Translations under genes and position numbers: made by a program
Shown here: positions 40,601 through 53,680 of the stretch, in pieces
How positions within the stretch are numbered: position 1 is the stretch's first letter
Layout of the letters: each line of letters opens with the position of its first letter
Notes under the pieces: generated by a model
What the model was told of the DNA's origin: nothing
Database searches by the model: none
The model's input: only the letters and a program-made list of their open reading frames with translations
NCBI GenBank assembly: GCA_003254925.1
Contig: QANZ01010964.1
Coordinates: 1 to 64,000 of the forward strand
Source of the DNA: Chamaecrista fasciculata
Taxonomy: Eukaryota; Streptophyta; Magnoliopsida; Fabales; Fabaceae
DNA: 64,000 bases
Direction of reading: 5' to 3'

Positions 40601-43600
40601 TATTTATTATTCATCTAATAGGTCTGCACTGTAGTTTGGGAGTAATATAGTAATTGCATTTTAAGTTGATACCTGAACTCGAAATAGTTCATCTATGATT
40701 TATGTAATTCTTTGGTGGTTACTTTTAATATGTATGATGATGATGATTCACATTTCATTTCATTTTTGGCTCCTTTTGCTTGAATTTTCTATTTCTCTTG
40801 GTCAAACAAAAAAGTCACATTATGTCCTTCTCTCAGTCATGTTGCCTGTGTAGTATATCATTGCAGCTTTACAATGGGTATGGTGACTGTGTATATACAT
40901 ATTTGGATGATCAAGAGAAGCAAAGCTCAAAACTACACAACAACTAATCTAGGAAAAGAAACTTCTAAAATTCCCCTTACACCACCGAACTGGAGGCTCC
41001 ATTAACACCATTAATATTTTGCAAACTGATTAGGAGTAGGAATTCAGTTCTTTTGTCTTGAAGCTTTGAGGTTAAGGTTTCATTTTTTTTGTTTCATATG
41101 TGCAACTTAATTTTTTGTTTGATTATTAATCTTCAGCTTGCTTTGAGTTGTGAAATGTAAATGGATGCAAAGTACCTAACGGTATGGAACAATTTTTTGT
41201 TTTCTTCTGTATGCTCAGGTTTTCCTTGGCATGAAGAGTATGATCCAAGAACTGATCTAGTATCTAGAGATTCCGAGCCTCAGTCAAATAATGACAAGGA
41301 CAGTGGCTTTGCCTTTGGTGTTCCGGATGACTGGTATTCTGCCAGATGGTCATGCAAAGGTGGTGACTGGAAGTGGAATGAGGATGTCCAAGATATATCT
41401 TTTAGGAAGAAACTTGTCCTAAATGATGGATTTCCACTATGTCAAATGCCAAAGTCTGGGTGTGAAGATCCTCGCTGGCTTCTAAAAGATGACTTATATC
41501 ATCCTTCTCACAGCATGAAGCTTGATCTCCCTCTTTGGGGTTTTTGTGCTGATGACAGAGTTGATAGCGGTGCTATGAGAAGATCAACTCAAAGTAAGGC
41601 TGCTTTTGTCAGAGGAATGAAGGGAAATATTCTTCCTGTAATCAAGATTAATGCATGTGTGGTTAATGGCCAGGGATCATTGATCACTGAGCCACGTCAT
41701 AAAGCCCAAGGCAATGATAGATATCAGTCGAGGACAAGTCAGCCTTTCCCTTTAACAGGAGATAACAGAAGTTCAACTGAAGATGATTCTCAGTCAAAAT
41801 CAGTTTATGATCAAGGTTCTTGCAGGAGCATTGAATTTATTAGCCCCCCAAAAGACCGTATCTGTACTGTCCATGACATGCAGGTACACTCGTGTGAATG
41901 GTATTATCTTGATGATTCTGGGCATGCAAGAGGGCCTTCATCATTTTCAGAGCTACAGGTTTTAGTAGATCAAGGAATTATAAAAAAATACAGCAGTGTT
42001 TGCAGGAAATGTGATAAACTATGGGTTCCTGTTACATCTATTTCAGAAACTGCTGATGTTGGTCTCAGCAACCACCAGGAAAGTACTTCAACATTTGGTG
42101 AATACTCTGAGCTTCCAGTGTTACAAACACTAGGTGTTTCGTCGAGTGGCCCTCACTCAAATTCCAGTTTGTTTAATAGCATACACCCTCAGTTTGTTAG
42201 TTACACCTGTGGAAAGCTGCATGAATTGGTAATGAAATCATTCAAGAGCCGGGAATTTGCTGCAGCTATAAATGAGGTTTTGGATCCCTGGATCAATGCA
42301 AGACAGCCAAAGCAAGAACTAGATAAACAAATATATAGGAAGTCAGGTAATAGTTATTCCTTACCTTGTTTGAGCTATCCTGTTTCTGCCTTCTATTTCA
42401 ACATCAATAACAATGCACTGCCATGCATATTTTCTATTCCCAAAAAATAAAAAAATAAAAACAGACTGCCATTCATAATGTTCCTTCTACCTTGACTATA
42501 TTGTCAAGGTACATAGATATGGTGTTATCTCTTTCCTTCTTATGCAAGTCTTTAGTTTTTTTCTTTTCTTTTCCATTTTATGGAAATTGTAGTTGTATGT
42601 TAGCCTGACCACCTCAAGTCATATGCATATGGTATGATTTATATGCTTGTTTTTCTGCTTTGTCTTCACTGATCAGAATCTTCAATACATTGATTACATT
42701 CATAATCTGTTGAATTGCTTGATGAACTGCCTGCTTATGTGGCTCTAATCTTTTTGTGGGCTGATTAATTTCCCTGTAGCCTTATGGATTAACTTGACAT
42801 GTGCAGAGGTTGAGCTCAAATTTGCCATCCTGAGCAATTTTGTGGTTTCTTTTTCTTTTTAACTTGTCATTCGTGCATGCAGAGTTTATGCATTTTACAG
42901 TGTAATACCAGCTGATTTTGTTCAAGTGGTTGTTTCACTAATATTATCTTAATACTTTTTTGGTTGTATGTTTCGGGGTATGTGAATTTCAGAAGTTGAT
43001 TCACGGGCTTCCAAAAGACCCCGGTTGTTGGTGGATGATAGTGAAGAGGATAGTGAAATGGAAGATGGTGGCCTAACAGTCCAGAAGGATGAATTCACTT
43101 TTGAGGATTTATGTGGTGATGCTACTTTCTTCAATGGAAAAAGTGGTCTTGTTGATTCTGATATGGGAAGCTGGGGTTTATTGGATGGTCATATGTTGGG
43201 CCGAGTCTTTCATTTTTTGAGGTCTGATTTGAAGTCCCTTGCATTTGCTTCGATGACTTGTAAACACTGGAGAGCTGCAGTCAGGTTTTATAAGGAAGTT
43301 TCCAAACAGGTCAATCTGTCATCCCTGGGTCCTTCTTGCACTGATTCCATGTTGTGGAATGTTGTGGTAAGTTCTCTCCATATTTGTTGTTCAACATTGT
43401 CTGAATGTTTTGCCTTCTTCCATATCTAAAAGAATTGCTTGTTTGCAGAATGGTTATGAGAAAGACAAGATCAGATCAATTATTCTAACTGGTTGCAAGA
43501 ATATTACTGCTGACATGCTAGAGAAGATTATTCTTTCCTTTTCTTGTCTCTCTACTATAGACATTAGAGGGTGTAGCCAGTTTGGAGAGTTGACTCCAAA

Positions 43601-46600
43601 ATTTTCCAATCTGAAATGGATCAAGAGCCAAAGTTCACACATAACCAAAATTGTAGAGGAGCCGCATAAAATCAAGACCCTTAAGTGGATTAGCGAGAAA
43701 ACTTCATCTGTTTCCAAGAACAGTGGCCTAGGTACTGTGGATGATTGTGGTGAACTGAAGGATTATTTTAATAGTGTGGAGAAGAGAAACGCCTCAAAGC
43801 AATTATTCCGTCAAAATTTGTATAAACGATCAAAATTATATGATGCAAGAAGGTCCTCTTCCATTTTATCGAGGGATGCCCGTACTAGACGATGGACCAT
43901 TAAGAAATCTGAAAATGGGTACAAGAGGATGGAGGAATTTCTTAAGTCGAGCCTGAGGGAAATTATGAAGGAAAACTCCAGTGAGTTTTTTGTGCCCAAG
44001 GTACACTGATTAGATTAATTCATTTCATGTCACTATTTTGGAGAAGTTCTTTGTTTTTCATGAATCCTCAGACTTTTTCTTATTTTCTTATTAGGTTGCA
44101 GAAATTGAGGCTAAAATGAAAATTGGCTATTACAGCAGCCATGGGTTGAGCTTTCTCAAGGATGACATAAGTAGAATGTGCCGTGAAGCAATAAAGTAAG
44201 ATTTTGTTTTATGTTCCCTTTTTATTGTGGATGCTAGATTCTAAATGAATATGAGATAGGGTTTACACTCACAATAATACATAGCCCCTGGAGCTTCATA
44301 TAAATTGCGAAGAACCTGATTGAGTATTGAATAAAGGCTATCAAAGTTCAAATGTTAAATGAAACTGAAGTGCTTGAGAGTGAGGTGAATTCTTTTTTTT
44401 TTTTTTTATTTGATATGGAGCCTCTTTTGTTTGGCTTTAGGATGTATGTATCAGCTCAGCTGCTTTATAATCATAATTATCTACTAAGTTTCTATGAAAC
44501 GATTGGATGGTTTACATACATCTTAGGACTACTACATACTCTTATTGTCTTCTATTTTATCTACCATAATTCATATGATATAAACTGCCTTGGTTTATGT
44601 TTTTGTTAATTTGCCAAATCTTTCCTGAGTCGTTGAATGCGTGTGATTAATTTGAAAAATCAATTTCTTGTCTCCCTTTGTTAATTATCCATGGATTGAT
44701 ATGCTTAATTCTTACAGGGCAAAGAATCGGGGTGATGCTGGTGATATGGATCATATTATTACATTATTTATTCGGCTTGCAACACAGTTGGAAAAGAGTT
44801 ATAAGTCTTTCCAAGACAGAGATGCACTATTGAAATCATGGGATAATGGATTTTGTTCTACTTCCTTGAAGTATAAGAAGAATAAAGTAATGACAGAGAG
44901 GAAGTATAGGAGTAATGGAACACTGGGTGGTTTGGGTAATGGAAACTATGTCTCTGAATGGGAGCTTAGGAAACGATTATCAAAATTAAATAAGCAATCT
45001 ATGAGCTCAGAAAGTGAAACGTCTGATGACTTTGATGGGTCTTCTAAATATGGCAACAGTAACAGTGAGACTACAACCTCATGCACTGAAAGTGACCAAG
45101 AAGTCCATTCAAGAGGCCAAACTGCAGAGTCAAGAGATGGATACTTCATACCTGGTGAAGGACTGGATTTCACAACTGATGATCGTGAATGGGGTGCTCG
45201 CATGACAAAAGCAAGTCTGGTTCCTCCTGTAACTCGGAAATATGAAGTAATTGATCACTATGTCATTGTTGCTGATGAGGAGGATGTTCAAAGGAAGATG
45301 TCGGTTTCATTACCAGATGATTATGTAGAGAAGCTGACTGCACAAAAGAATGGAACTGAGGAGTCAGATATGGAACTGCCTGAAGTGAAGGATTACAAAC
45401 CAAGAAAACAGCTTGGAGATGAGGTTATTGAGCAAGAAGTTTACGGAATTGATCCATATACGCACAATCTCTTACTTGATTCTATGCCTGAGGAGCTAGA
45501 TTGGCCTCTTGAGGAGAAGCATTTATTTATAGAAGATATGCTCCTTAGGGCTTTGAATAAGAAAGTTAGCCATTTTACTGGAACTGGAAACACCCCTATG
45601 AGCTATCCTTTGCAGCCTGTCATTGAAGAAATTAAAGACTGTGCTGAGGTGGACTGTGATCTTCGGATAGTTAGAATGTGTCAGGGTATCCTAAAGGCCA
45701 TAGAAAGTCGGCCAGATGACAAATATGTTGCCTATAGAAAGGTATCTGCAACACTTTTTCTTCTTACACTGTAATTTAATAGTTAGTTTCCGCCTTTTCT
45801 TTTTCAACCACGGTATTGTTATCTTCTCAGTTTGTTTCCTGGGTCTGCACTAAAATTTCCCCTGTTGTTTGTTACTATCAATTGGGCTGGATCATTGTAG
45901 GGGCTAGGTGTTGTTTGCAACAAAGAAGGTGGCTTTGGCGAAGATGATTTTGTAGTGGAGTTTCTCGGTGAGGTGCGGCTTCATATATCTTCAGCATTTG
46001 AGTCTATTTTGTTTTAAACATTTAGTTTGTTGCATCATTGCTGTGAAATTTTGTAACAGTGAGGCATTGTTATCCCCCAATTATTTTTTTTAGGTCTATC
46101 CTGTGTGGAAGTGGTTTGAGAAACAAGATGGGATTCGGTCTCTGCAGAAAAATAGTACCGATCCAGCTCCAGAATTCTATAACATATACCTTGAGAGGCC
46201 AAAGGTGCCTATAACTTCACACTAAGCTTGATATGGTTTGTTCCTCTTATCATTATGTACTTAATCTAATCTTGCATTGTGCGTGGCAGGGTGATGCCGA
46301 GGGATACGACCTTGTTGTTGTTGATGCCATGCACAAGGCAAACTATGCCAGTCGGATATGTCATTCATGCCGACCTAACTGTGAAGCAAAGTATGTTTCC
46401 TGTTCTAATTACTCACTTTTGCTGAGTTGTTAAATGCAGTTGTTTTTTATTGTACAGCTTATACTATTTCCTTCATCTATAGACATTATCTATATAATGA
46501 ATGACAATATGACATGAAATATGAGTCTTCCACTGGATTGTCTTTATATCTTATGCATGCCTTTTGATTATCTTTTGTATTTTAGTGCTTTCCTTTTTGT

Positions 46601-49291
46601 TCAACATTTGAATTACTCTGTTGTTCCTGGTAAATCATATGTTGCCTTTTTCCTAATTCATTCAGAGTTACTGCTGTTGATGGTCGGTATCTGATTGGAA
46701 TTTATACTGTTCGTAAAATTCAACATGGTGAGGAGATCACTTTCGATTATAATTCGGTCACAGAGGTCTGTCCTGCTGCCTATCAATCTCAGCTATTCAA
46801 ATGTGTCTGCATTATATTATGGTCTAATGAATATCTGTTAATCTTACTGTAGAGCAAGGAGGAATATGAAGCGTCGGTTTGTTTGTGTGGAAGTCAAGTT
46901 TGCCGAGGGAGCTATTTGAATCTGACTGGAGAGGGGGCTTTCCAAAAGGTTTGGGCTCTTGGGAAATTCTCAGCTTAATCCAAAATTTGAAAATTGTGAA
47001 AGTATCAAAGTCTTTGTACATATAGTGGACATGATTAAAATGCTGGCAATTTTTTTCATCCCCCTGAGGGCCCTTGCTGGGTTGGTGCTACAAGTAGATT
47101 AATATAGTTACTATTGTAATTAGACTCTTTATGGTCGTTTAATCTATAAATGGAGTTTATTGTCTGTCCCCTCAGGTATTGAAGGAGTCACATGGAATTC
47201 TTGATCGTCACTTTTTGATGCTAGAAGCTTGTGAACTAAACTCGGTTTCTGAAGAGGATTACAATGACCTGGGTAGAGCTGGTTTAGGAAGTTGTTTGCT
47301 TGGTGGTCTTCCAGACTGGCTAGTTGCATATGCAGCTCGCCTTGTATGTGCTTTACCATTCTGCACTGTGAATCAATGGTTTTTATTTGTTACTGTTTTT
47401 AATTATTTATTTTTTCTGACACATTCTTGCTCTGATGAAGGTGAGATTTATCAATTTTGAGCGAACTAAACTTCCTGAGGAAATTTTAAGGCATAACTTG
47501 GAGGAAAAGAGAAAATATTTTTCAGATATATGTCTCGAAGTTGAGAAGAGTGATGCCGATGTACAGGTGTGCTTTTTATACTGGTTTTTCTTCCCATATA
47601 ATGTTTGAAGGACTTATCTTATGCTCATTTTCCTCCCCCCCCCTATTGGTATGATTCAGGCTGAGGGTGTATACAACCAAAGGCTTCAGAATCTTGCTGT
47701 CACTCTGGATAAGGTTTTGTGCTTCTCTATTCTCTATGGTTGTACTTGTCGCTTCACGATTTTTCTATGTTAAGCATTTCACTGACGTTGACATTTGTGT
47801 AACTTGAAATCAATGATGTAATTTCATTCTGTTCATTGAAATTTCAATATAGAGCCAGTGGTCTTGCAATTATTTTTCTTTCTGTTGTTTTGAAATGATG
47901 TTAAACTTTGAGTGCTATTACAGGTAAGATATGTTATGAGATCTGTTTTTGGTGATCCACGGAGAGCTCCACCCCCCCTTGTGAAGCTGAGTCCCGAAGC
48001 AGTTGTTTCTTTCCTCTGGAAAGGAGAGAATTCATTTGTTGAAGAGCTTCTTCAGTGCATGGCTCCTCACTTGGAAGAAGAAACTTTGAATGATCTCAAG
48101 TGCAAAATCCATGTCCATGATCCTTCTGGTTCTGGAGACATTGAAAAGGAACTTCAGAATTCTCTATTATGGTAAGTGGTTGCACTTCTCATTTGTCTTT
48201 GAGTATTTTTTTTTTTTTGTAGGCATTTGTCTTTAAGTATTTAAACCAGGTAAAAAAGGCATTTTTTCCAATATGTTCTATTATCTTTCCCTTTATAAAG
48301 GTTGAGGGACGAGGTCCGAAATCTTCGATGTACATACAAATGTCGGCATGATGCTGCTGCTGATTTGATCCATATTTATGCTTATACCAAGTACTTCTTT
48401 AGAATACAGGTATGTCACTCTTCTGAGAATACAAAAAGCTATGTCATACATCATATTGTTAGATGTTTTTTCTATTATTTTTTAAATTTTAAAAACAGTT
48501 CATATTCCCGTTTGCAGGGTTATGAAACTATTACATCTCCACCTGTCTATATTAGTCCACTTGACTTAGGTCCCAAGTACACTGACACGTTGGGAACAGG
48601 GGTTCAGGAGTATCAGAAGACATATGGTGAAAATTATTGTTTAGGGCAACTGATTTTTTGGTATAATCAGAGTAATGCAGAGCCTGACTGTAGGCTGGCT
48701 AGAGCCAGCAGGGGCTGCTTGTCATTGCCTGACATTGATTCCTTTTATGACAAGGTGCATAAGCCTTCACAGCATTGTGTTTATGGTCCAAGGGCTGTCA
48801 AATCTATGCTGGGAAGAATGGTTAGTTCATTGTGCCTTTTATTACGTTCTTAGATAACTTTCTGTTCCATTCCATTTATTCTGATGATTATCTTGTCACT
48901 AGTTTGTTGTAGCTTAGGTTTTTGTTATTTAGTTTAGTGATATTAGTTAACACTATGCTGTTGAGTTCTTAAAATATAGAATGTTAGTTTTACTGCCTAA
49001 TAGAATGCCCAAGTGATATATGTCTTTGTAAACAAATCATGACCAAGCCTTCTCAGACAAAGTGATTTCTAGTTTTTGCTGGTGGTGGTTAATTCTCTGC
49101 TGGTTTATTCACAGGAGAAGCAGCCCCAGAGACCTTGGCCAAAAGACCAGATATGGACATTTAAAAGTTGTCCAAAATTTTTTGGCAGCCCAATGTTAGA
49201 TGCTGTAATATATAACTCTCCACTGGACAGGGAAATGGTTCAATGGTTGAAGCACAGACCTGCTATATTCCAGGCCATATGGGACCGTTGA
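31666..49291 (+). CDS. ATXR3: histone H3K4 methyltransferase ATXR3/SDG2
   Basis: SET-domain enzyme for most H3K4 trimethylation in plants. Coding exons: 1) 31666-33823; 2-7) present twice (copy 1: 33951-34007, 35019-36146, 36770-37143, 37226-37777, 37879-37979, 38474-gap; copy 2: 40185-40241, 41219-42346, 42993-43366, 43449-44000, 44095-44195, 44718-45741); 8-19) 45901-45972, 46094-46204, 46290-46390, 46666-46765, 46853-46948, 47176-47343, 47441-47566, 47660-47713, 47924-48171, 48301-48409, 48518-48820, 49115-49291. One copy gives an unbroken frame of 2352 residues; I recall about 2335 in Arabidopsis. Features: charged N-terminus with repeated GE(I/F).P blocks and SR/SPYG repeats, GYF-like domains at about 572-620 and 964-1010, SET about 1796-1935 ('SRICHSCRPNCEAK', 'EEITFDYNS') and post-SET Cys ('CLCGSQVCRGSYLNL'). 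All junctions are GT-AG. The assembled middle is unreliable because of the duplication and gap. Confidence 0.95.
33508..39037 (+). repeat. internal ATXR3 duplication, copy 1
   Basis: From codon AGG in 'NRWLTVENAVSPL' of exon 1 to codon GAG/GA.. in 'VIVADEE' of exon 7. It matches 39740-45281 exon for exon and intron for intron. Frames and splice sites are intact. It ends exactly where the N run begins. An extra tandem copy of a tttggatgatc block with an A-run (near 34672-34705) is absent from copy 2. Confidence 0.97.
39038..39739. other. assembly gap (702 N)
   Basis: Unknown sequence between the two ATXR3 copies. Any protein read through it is meaningless. Confidence 0.99.
39740..45281 (+). 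repeat. internal ATXR3 duplication, copy 2
   Basis: Starts directly after the gap in the middle of exon 1 and continues without a break into the 3' half of the gene. Differs from copy 1 by roughly 2% of bases and small indels. In exon 3 I count 17 amino-acid changes in 376 codons. All exon lengths for exons 2-6 are identical (57, 1128, 374, 552, 101). Confidence 0.97.
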
Positions 49292-51023
49292 AATTTTGCA
49301 TGGTTTCCGGATGCTGACTCAGCCTTCTTTAGTTGGTGAAAATCCACGTTATTAGACTTTTAGGCTTTGTTTGGATTGGGTATTTTGGGGGAGAATGGGA
49401 GGGGAGAGAGGAGATATTAGAAATCCCTCCTTGTTTGGAGTTAGGGAGAGGAATAGAGAGGGATTACAATTAATCCCCCTAATCCTTTTGCTTCATTATT
49501 TGTAATACCCCAATTTGGGGTATTTTGAGGGATTTATGTAGCTAAATGACCAAAACGCCCTTGTAAATATGTGAAAGTTGAAACTAGGGTGGCAAAATGA
49601 TACTCAACCCAACCAAACCAAAATGTGTCAAAACTATGTAGTTTTATGGAGGGTAAGTTTTATGGAGGGTGTGAATATGAACTTCACAAATTCTTACAAA
49701 AATTCTTATGTACAGTTTTTATTGACCTTTAATTTGTAATTCAATTCGTAGGGCATTGCTTTACCATTATATAAAAGGAGGAATGTAAGAAAAAAAAGAG
49801 TTTTAAATTTGAGGTACTTCTGTGTTCTCATCTCTGTTCACTGAGTCAATAATTTTCTACGCCGAAACTTGTGGATTGTTTAATTTCTGGAAGAACTGCC
49901 AAATCAATATTAACGGAGTCACTTGGAAATAACTTTTTGAACTTTCCGAGTAAACAATTAGGCTTTTACACTAATAACTCCAGTAATTAGTTATTTTATC
50001 CAATTTATCTTACTCAAATTTATATATTTCTTCATACTCCAAAAGTTAGAATTCTTTTTTAAATTATATACTCTATTATTGTGTTCTCCAAATTAGCTTA
50101 GAGTTTAAGGTGGCAAATAAATTAATGTAGTAGTTATGAGAAAAGTAGACAAAGATCTGATTCCTAGAATACACAGTTACAGTACTAAAAAAACAAGAGG
50201 CCTATTTGCAAGTGACTTAATTTCAAAAGGGTTGATGATCTTTCACATACATAAAATCTTTGGGTAATCTTTTAAATATTTATATTTTTATTTTGGTGAA
50301 TAAAAATATATTTGAGTTATCATAGAAGGGTTCGTGATATAATGTGATATGTGAATTGGACAAGAAAATTGAAAGGATAGATCTGATGCAGTTTGGAGGA
50401 AGTCGTTAACTTGTGATATTCCTTGAGTTATATAACTTGTAACTAGTTCCCTGGGTTCGTGTTTCATGTAGCAAAAGTCGTATGTTTATTGATAAGTATT
50501 ATTGCAATTGTGAATAAAAGAAGAACGACTACAGGTGATACTGATATTGGGTATGAGAATAGTAATGTTCATACAAGAATACGAAGGTTGATGTTGTGGC
50601 TATTGATAGCTATAGTGATAGTATTAGTATAGTACAAAGGAATCTGGTAGAGTGAAAGTGTTTTGAAGAGCGTGAACTGTGAAGAATCTGAGCATTTATT
50701 GTCAGAGTTTATGGGGGAATTTTAAGGCTGTGAGTGTGACAGATGAGTTGCTCCACTTTTGGGCTGTAAGGTGACAGTATTCAAAGTTAACAAACAAACA
50801 CATGAACTAAATTTCTTCCTGTGCGATCTTAGGGATTAGGCATCGTCCAATTCCACCTCACTTGTTTACATGTTAATTCTAACTTTCTAAGCATATTTCC
50901 ATGTGAAGCAGCTAAGGAGGAGCCAGGATTCGAATGCTAAAAAAAGTGAGTTTTTTTCAAGTGTGTGAGATGTAGTATGAGATAAGAATAAAAATAGACA
51001 AAAGATTTTATGAATAAATAATT
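49292..51023. other. ATXR3 3' flank and intergenic DNA
   Basis: 49365-49560 ('tttgtttggattgggtatttt' with gaga-rich and 'ccccaatttgggg' blocks) resembles a common plant dispersed repeat, ends not defined. No gene found in the rest. Confidence 0.4.
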
Positions 51024-51305
51024 GGCAAAAATACTCAATTCAATTTTAAATTTTGCATTAATTTTTTTCAATAAATTAACTTTATAGGGTTTTTTTAATT
51101 TGAGTTAATATTTAATTTTTTTCTATTAATTTTACATTACATGTCATTAGTCGCGTAAATTTTATTATTAACATTTTGGTAAAATAAGAATAAATGATAA
51201 AATTAATTAAAATATAAAATTTTAGGGACAAAATTGACAATAAAACATATTAGAGATAAAATTAAAAATTGATGTAAAGATTGTGAACAAAATAATACTT
51301 TTGCC
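51024..51305. mobile_element. MULE-like MITE with exact 9-bp duplication
   Basis: 282 bases, starts ggcaaaaatac and ends aatacttttgcc. Flanked by identical taaataatt at 51015-51023 and 51306-51314. Interior inverted similarity ('ttttaaattttgcattaat' against 'aaaaattgatgtaaag') is decayed. Same terminal type as 2409-2669, which defines a family in this window. Confidence 0.85.
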
Positions 51306-51771
51306 TAAATAATTAACTATACAGAATACACACTTTTTATTTTTATTTTTTACTTCTCTATACAATTTACATCTTCGCAAAAACTCACACTTCAAAAGGT
51401 AATCTTGTGGATTCTAATCCTCTTTGGCCTCTTTATTCATTTAGCTTACAGCAGAGGCTTCTAGCTAATTTATTCTTGCCTTCGTTGCTGATGCGTTTGG
51501 TCACGTGCCACATTCGTCATTGTTTGCTTGCATGGAAAGTGGGAAAACAAAGTTATTTACGAATGAATAATTATACATATCATTTGATTTTTAATAAATT
51601 TCATTTATCGTATTTTTATGTGTTTATCTTCTTTTATTCTAATCAATCTATATTTAATAAACCGAGTCTGTTTAATTTTTTCAAAACATAGAATTGAAGT
51701 TTGCCTCCCTTGAAAGTTGTCCGAGGTTAAGATAATGGGAGATAAATGACATGATATCTTACATGATTCCA

Positions 51772-52341
51772 AGTCGCCCAAAGAATTCTCTTTATCATGA
51801 GAGTCAAGTTTTCTTTCAAATTCTTTCTCACGAGGGATCACTTCTCTCTTTCATAAGAGATTTCACCCATTTTCAAATTAGGGTTATTGGCGGTGCCTCC
51901 TAACTTTGGCCTTCTGCGGTGGCGCTCTTTTTCGTGTCTTCTACGGCGGTGGTTTTCAAGTTTAGGTGATTTTCGGCAAGTTTCCTTCCTAGATCTGTGT
52001 GCTCTCTGTTCGTGTTCGTTTGTTTTCTGCAGCGGGTTTTGTGGCGGCGGCGTTCTGCATCTGGTCGGGGTTTTTTTTTTGTGTTTCCTTTATATGTTTG
52101 TAACTTTAGTTAGATCTCTAGATCTTAACTTGACAGCTGTCTTGTCAATTTGTCTGACACGAAGATGGGTCCTCTTGGATGGGTTGCAAACCCCCCACTT
52201 TCGTCAGTTGATGTTCTCTCTAGTGTTCTTGTTGATGCTAGGGAGAGATTGAATTATTTTGCTGTGATTTTGTTTGTACTGTGCTTGACTTTGCCTTATT
52301 TTTTAATAAATTATTTTTTTCAGGTAAAAAAAAAAAAGAAG
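51772..52341 (+). mobile_element. truncated retroposon (LINE-like) with poly-A tail
   Basis: Exact 13-bp duplication ttacatgattcca at 51759-51771 and 52342-52354. The insert ends in an A-run (52326-52337) after 'ttttaataaatt...caggt', a 3' end typical of plant LINEs. The 5' part is CT-rich and GC-richer ('cggcggcg') like a LINE 5' UTR. At about 570 bases it contains no reverse transcriptase, so it is internally deleted or a non-autonomous derivative. The ORFs 51887-52252 and 52150-52479 fall in it and are not host genes. Confidence 0.75.
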
Positions 52342-52354
52342 TTACATGATTCCA

Positions 52355-52840
52355 TGTATGATATACGTCCTCTTTTTCCCTTTTTGAACTTCATAACATG
52401 CCAAGCATTAAAACATTCACAATTCACAAGCATATATGATCCACCGTTAGATTTAGGACAAAACAAATTCTTCTTATAAATAAAAATAAAAGGTATTCAA
52501 TCACCCAAAAAAGAAAAATAATAAAAGGTATTCATTCATTTCGCAATTATATTTAAGGAAATAAATGATTAAGCAATATATAAGGGAATTGAAGGAATGA
52601 ATAAAATCACAGGCCGATTCACATTCATTCAAGAAATGTGTGTACTCAACAGTCACGCTATTCTATGAGCTGGTTTATACCCTGCTTTTCTTGCTCCCCC
52701 ATCAAAAGAATCCATCACATCACTAAAGAAGTGAAACAACAAAAAAAAAAGGAAGCAAATTAAAGTATGCATTATGTGGACAAAAGAAGCTTTTTTCCCA
52801 CTTAACCCACCATCCTCCACGCTCTCATTCTATACATTTT
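52355..52840. other. intergenic DNA and promoter of the DUF1218 gene
   Basis: AT-rich, A-runs near 52742. No other gene. Confidence 0.35.
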
Positions 52841-52847
52841 TCTACTC

Positions 52848-52856
52848 TTTATATAT
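52848..52856 (+). promoter_or_regulatory. TATA box of the DUF1218 gene
   Basis: tttatatat lies 115 bases before the ATG at 52971, followed by a CT-rich leader. Confidence 0.5.
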
Positions 52857-52970
52857 TTGCTCATCCTCCTCTTTTCTTCCCACTCTTCAAACTCAGCAAC
52901 AAGTGCAAACACAAAAAAAAAGAAGCAGATACATATATACATACATACTTATATACATATTTCCCCACAA

Positions 52971-53680
52971 ATGGCTAGTGCACCAGGAATTTTTTTGTGT
53001 TTCTTGATAGTGGTAATGGATATCACAGCTGGGATTCTTGGTATTGAGGCCGAAATTGCACAAAACAAGGTATGTATAGTATATTACTTATACACGCTTT
53101 GAACCTTGTTCTGTTTGCTCTATAGTTTTAAAATTTGAAGCAGGTGAAATTGTACACTAAATGCAAATGGTTGTTTGAATTAACAAACAGGTTAAGCACT
53201 TGAGGTTATGGATATTTGAGTGTAGAGATCCAAGCCATCAGGCTTTCATGTTGGGTTTAGGTGCAGCAATACTTTTGGGATTAGCCCACGTGATAGTCAA
53301 TCTCATTAATGGCTGTAATTGCATGTGTTCTCAAGAAGAGCTTCAAAAAGCTTCCCCTAATAGGCAACTCTCAGTAGCTTGCCTCATTTTCACCTGGTAT
53401 GTATATGTTCTATTATATGAATCAAACACACATATATTTAGATTAGAGAAGAGTGGCTTGTGTTTTGACAAATATTTGTGATCTATGATGATGTTTCAGG
53501 ATTGTATTGGCCATTGGATTGTCCATGTTGGTGATAGGGACCATGTCAAACAACAAGTCAAATGGTTCCTGTGGTTTCTCGCACCACCATTTTCTGTCCA
53601 TTGGTGGGATTTTGTGTTTCATTCATGGCATGTTCTGTGTTGCATATTACGTTTCAGCCACTGCCTCCTTTGTTTACTGA
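52971..53680 (+). CDS. DUF1218 four-helix membrane protein (MWL-like)
   Basis: Exons 52971-53069, 53191-53396 and 53500-53680 (GT-AG; phases 0 and 2) give 161 residues. Four hydrophobic segments: about 6-27, 51-73, 93-116 and 131-155. Conserved family features are 'DITAGILGIEAEIAQNK' at the first helix, 'WIFECRDPSHQAF' in the first loop, a Cys cluster in the second loop (C75, C77, C79) and C126 in the third loop. Members of this family include MODIFYING WALL LIGNIN-1/2, which influence lignin content in Arabidopsis. The N-terminal segment may act as a signal anchor into the secretory pathway. The biochemical role is unknown; assignment to the MWL branch is from remembered similarity. Complete and apparently functional. 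Confidence 0.9.

Noticed and set aside
51887..52479. Two plus ORFs with Cys/Leu-rich or hydrophobic translations
   Set aside because: They lie inside the retroposon bounded by the 13-bp duplication (the second also runs past its end) and match no protein.
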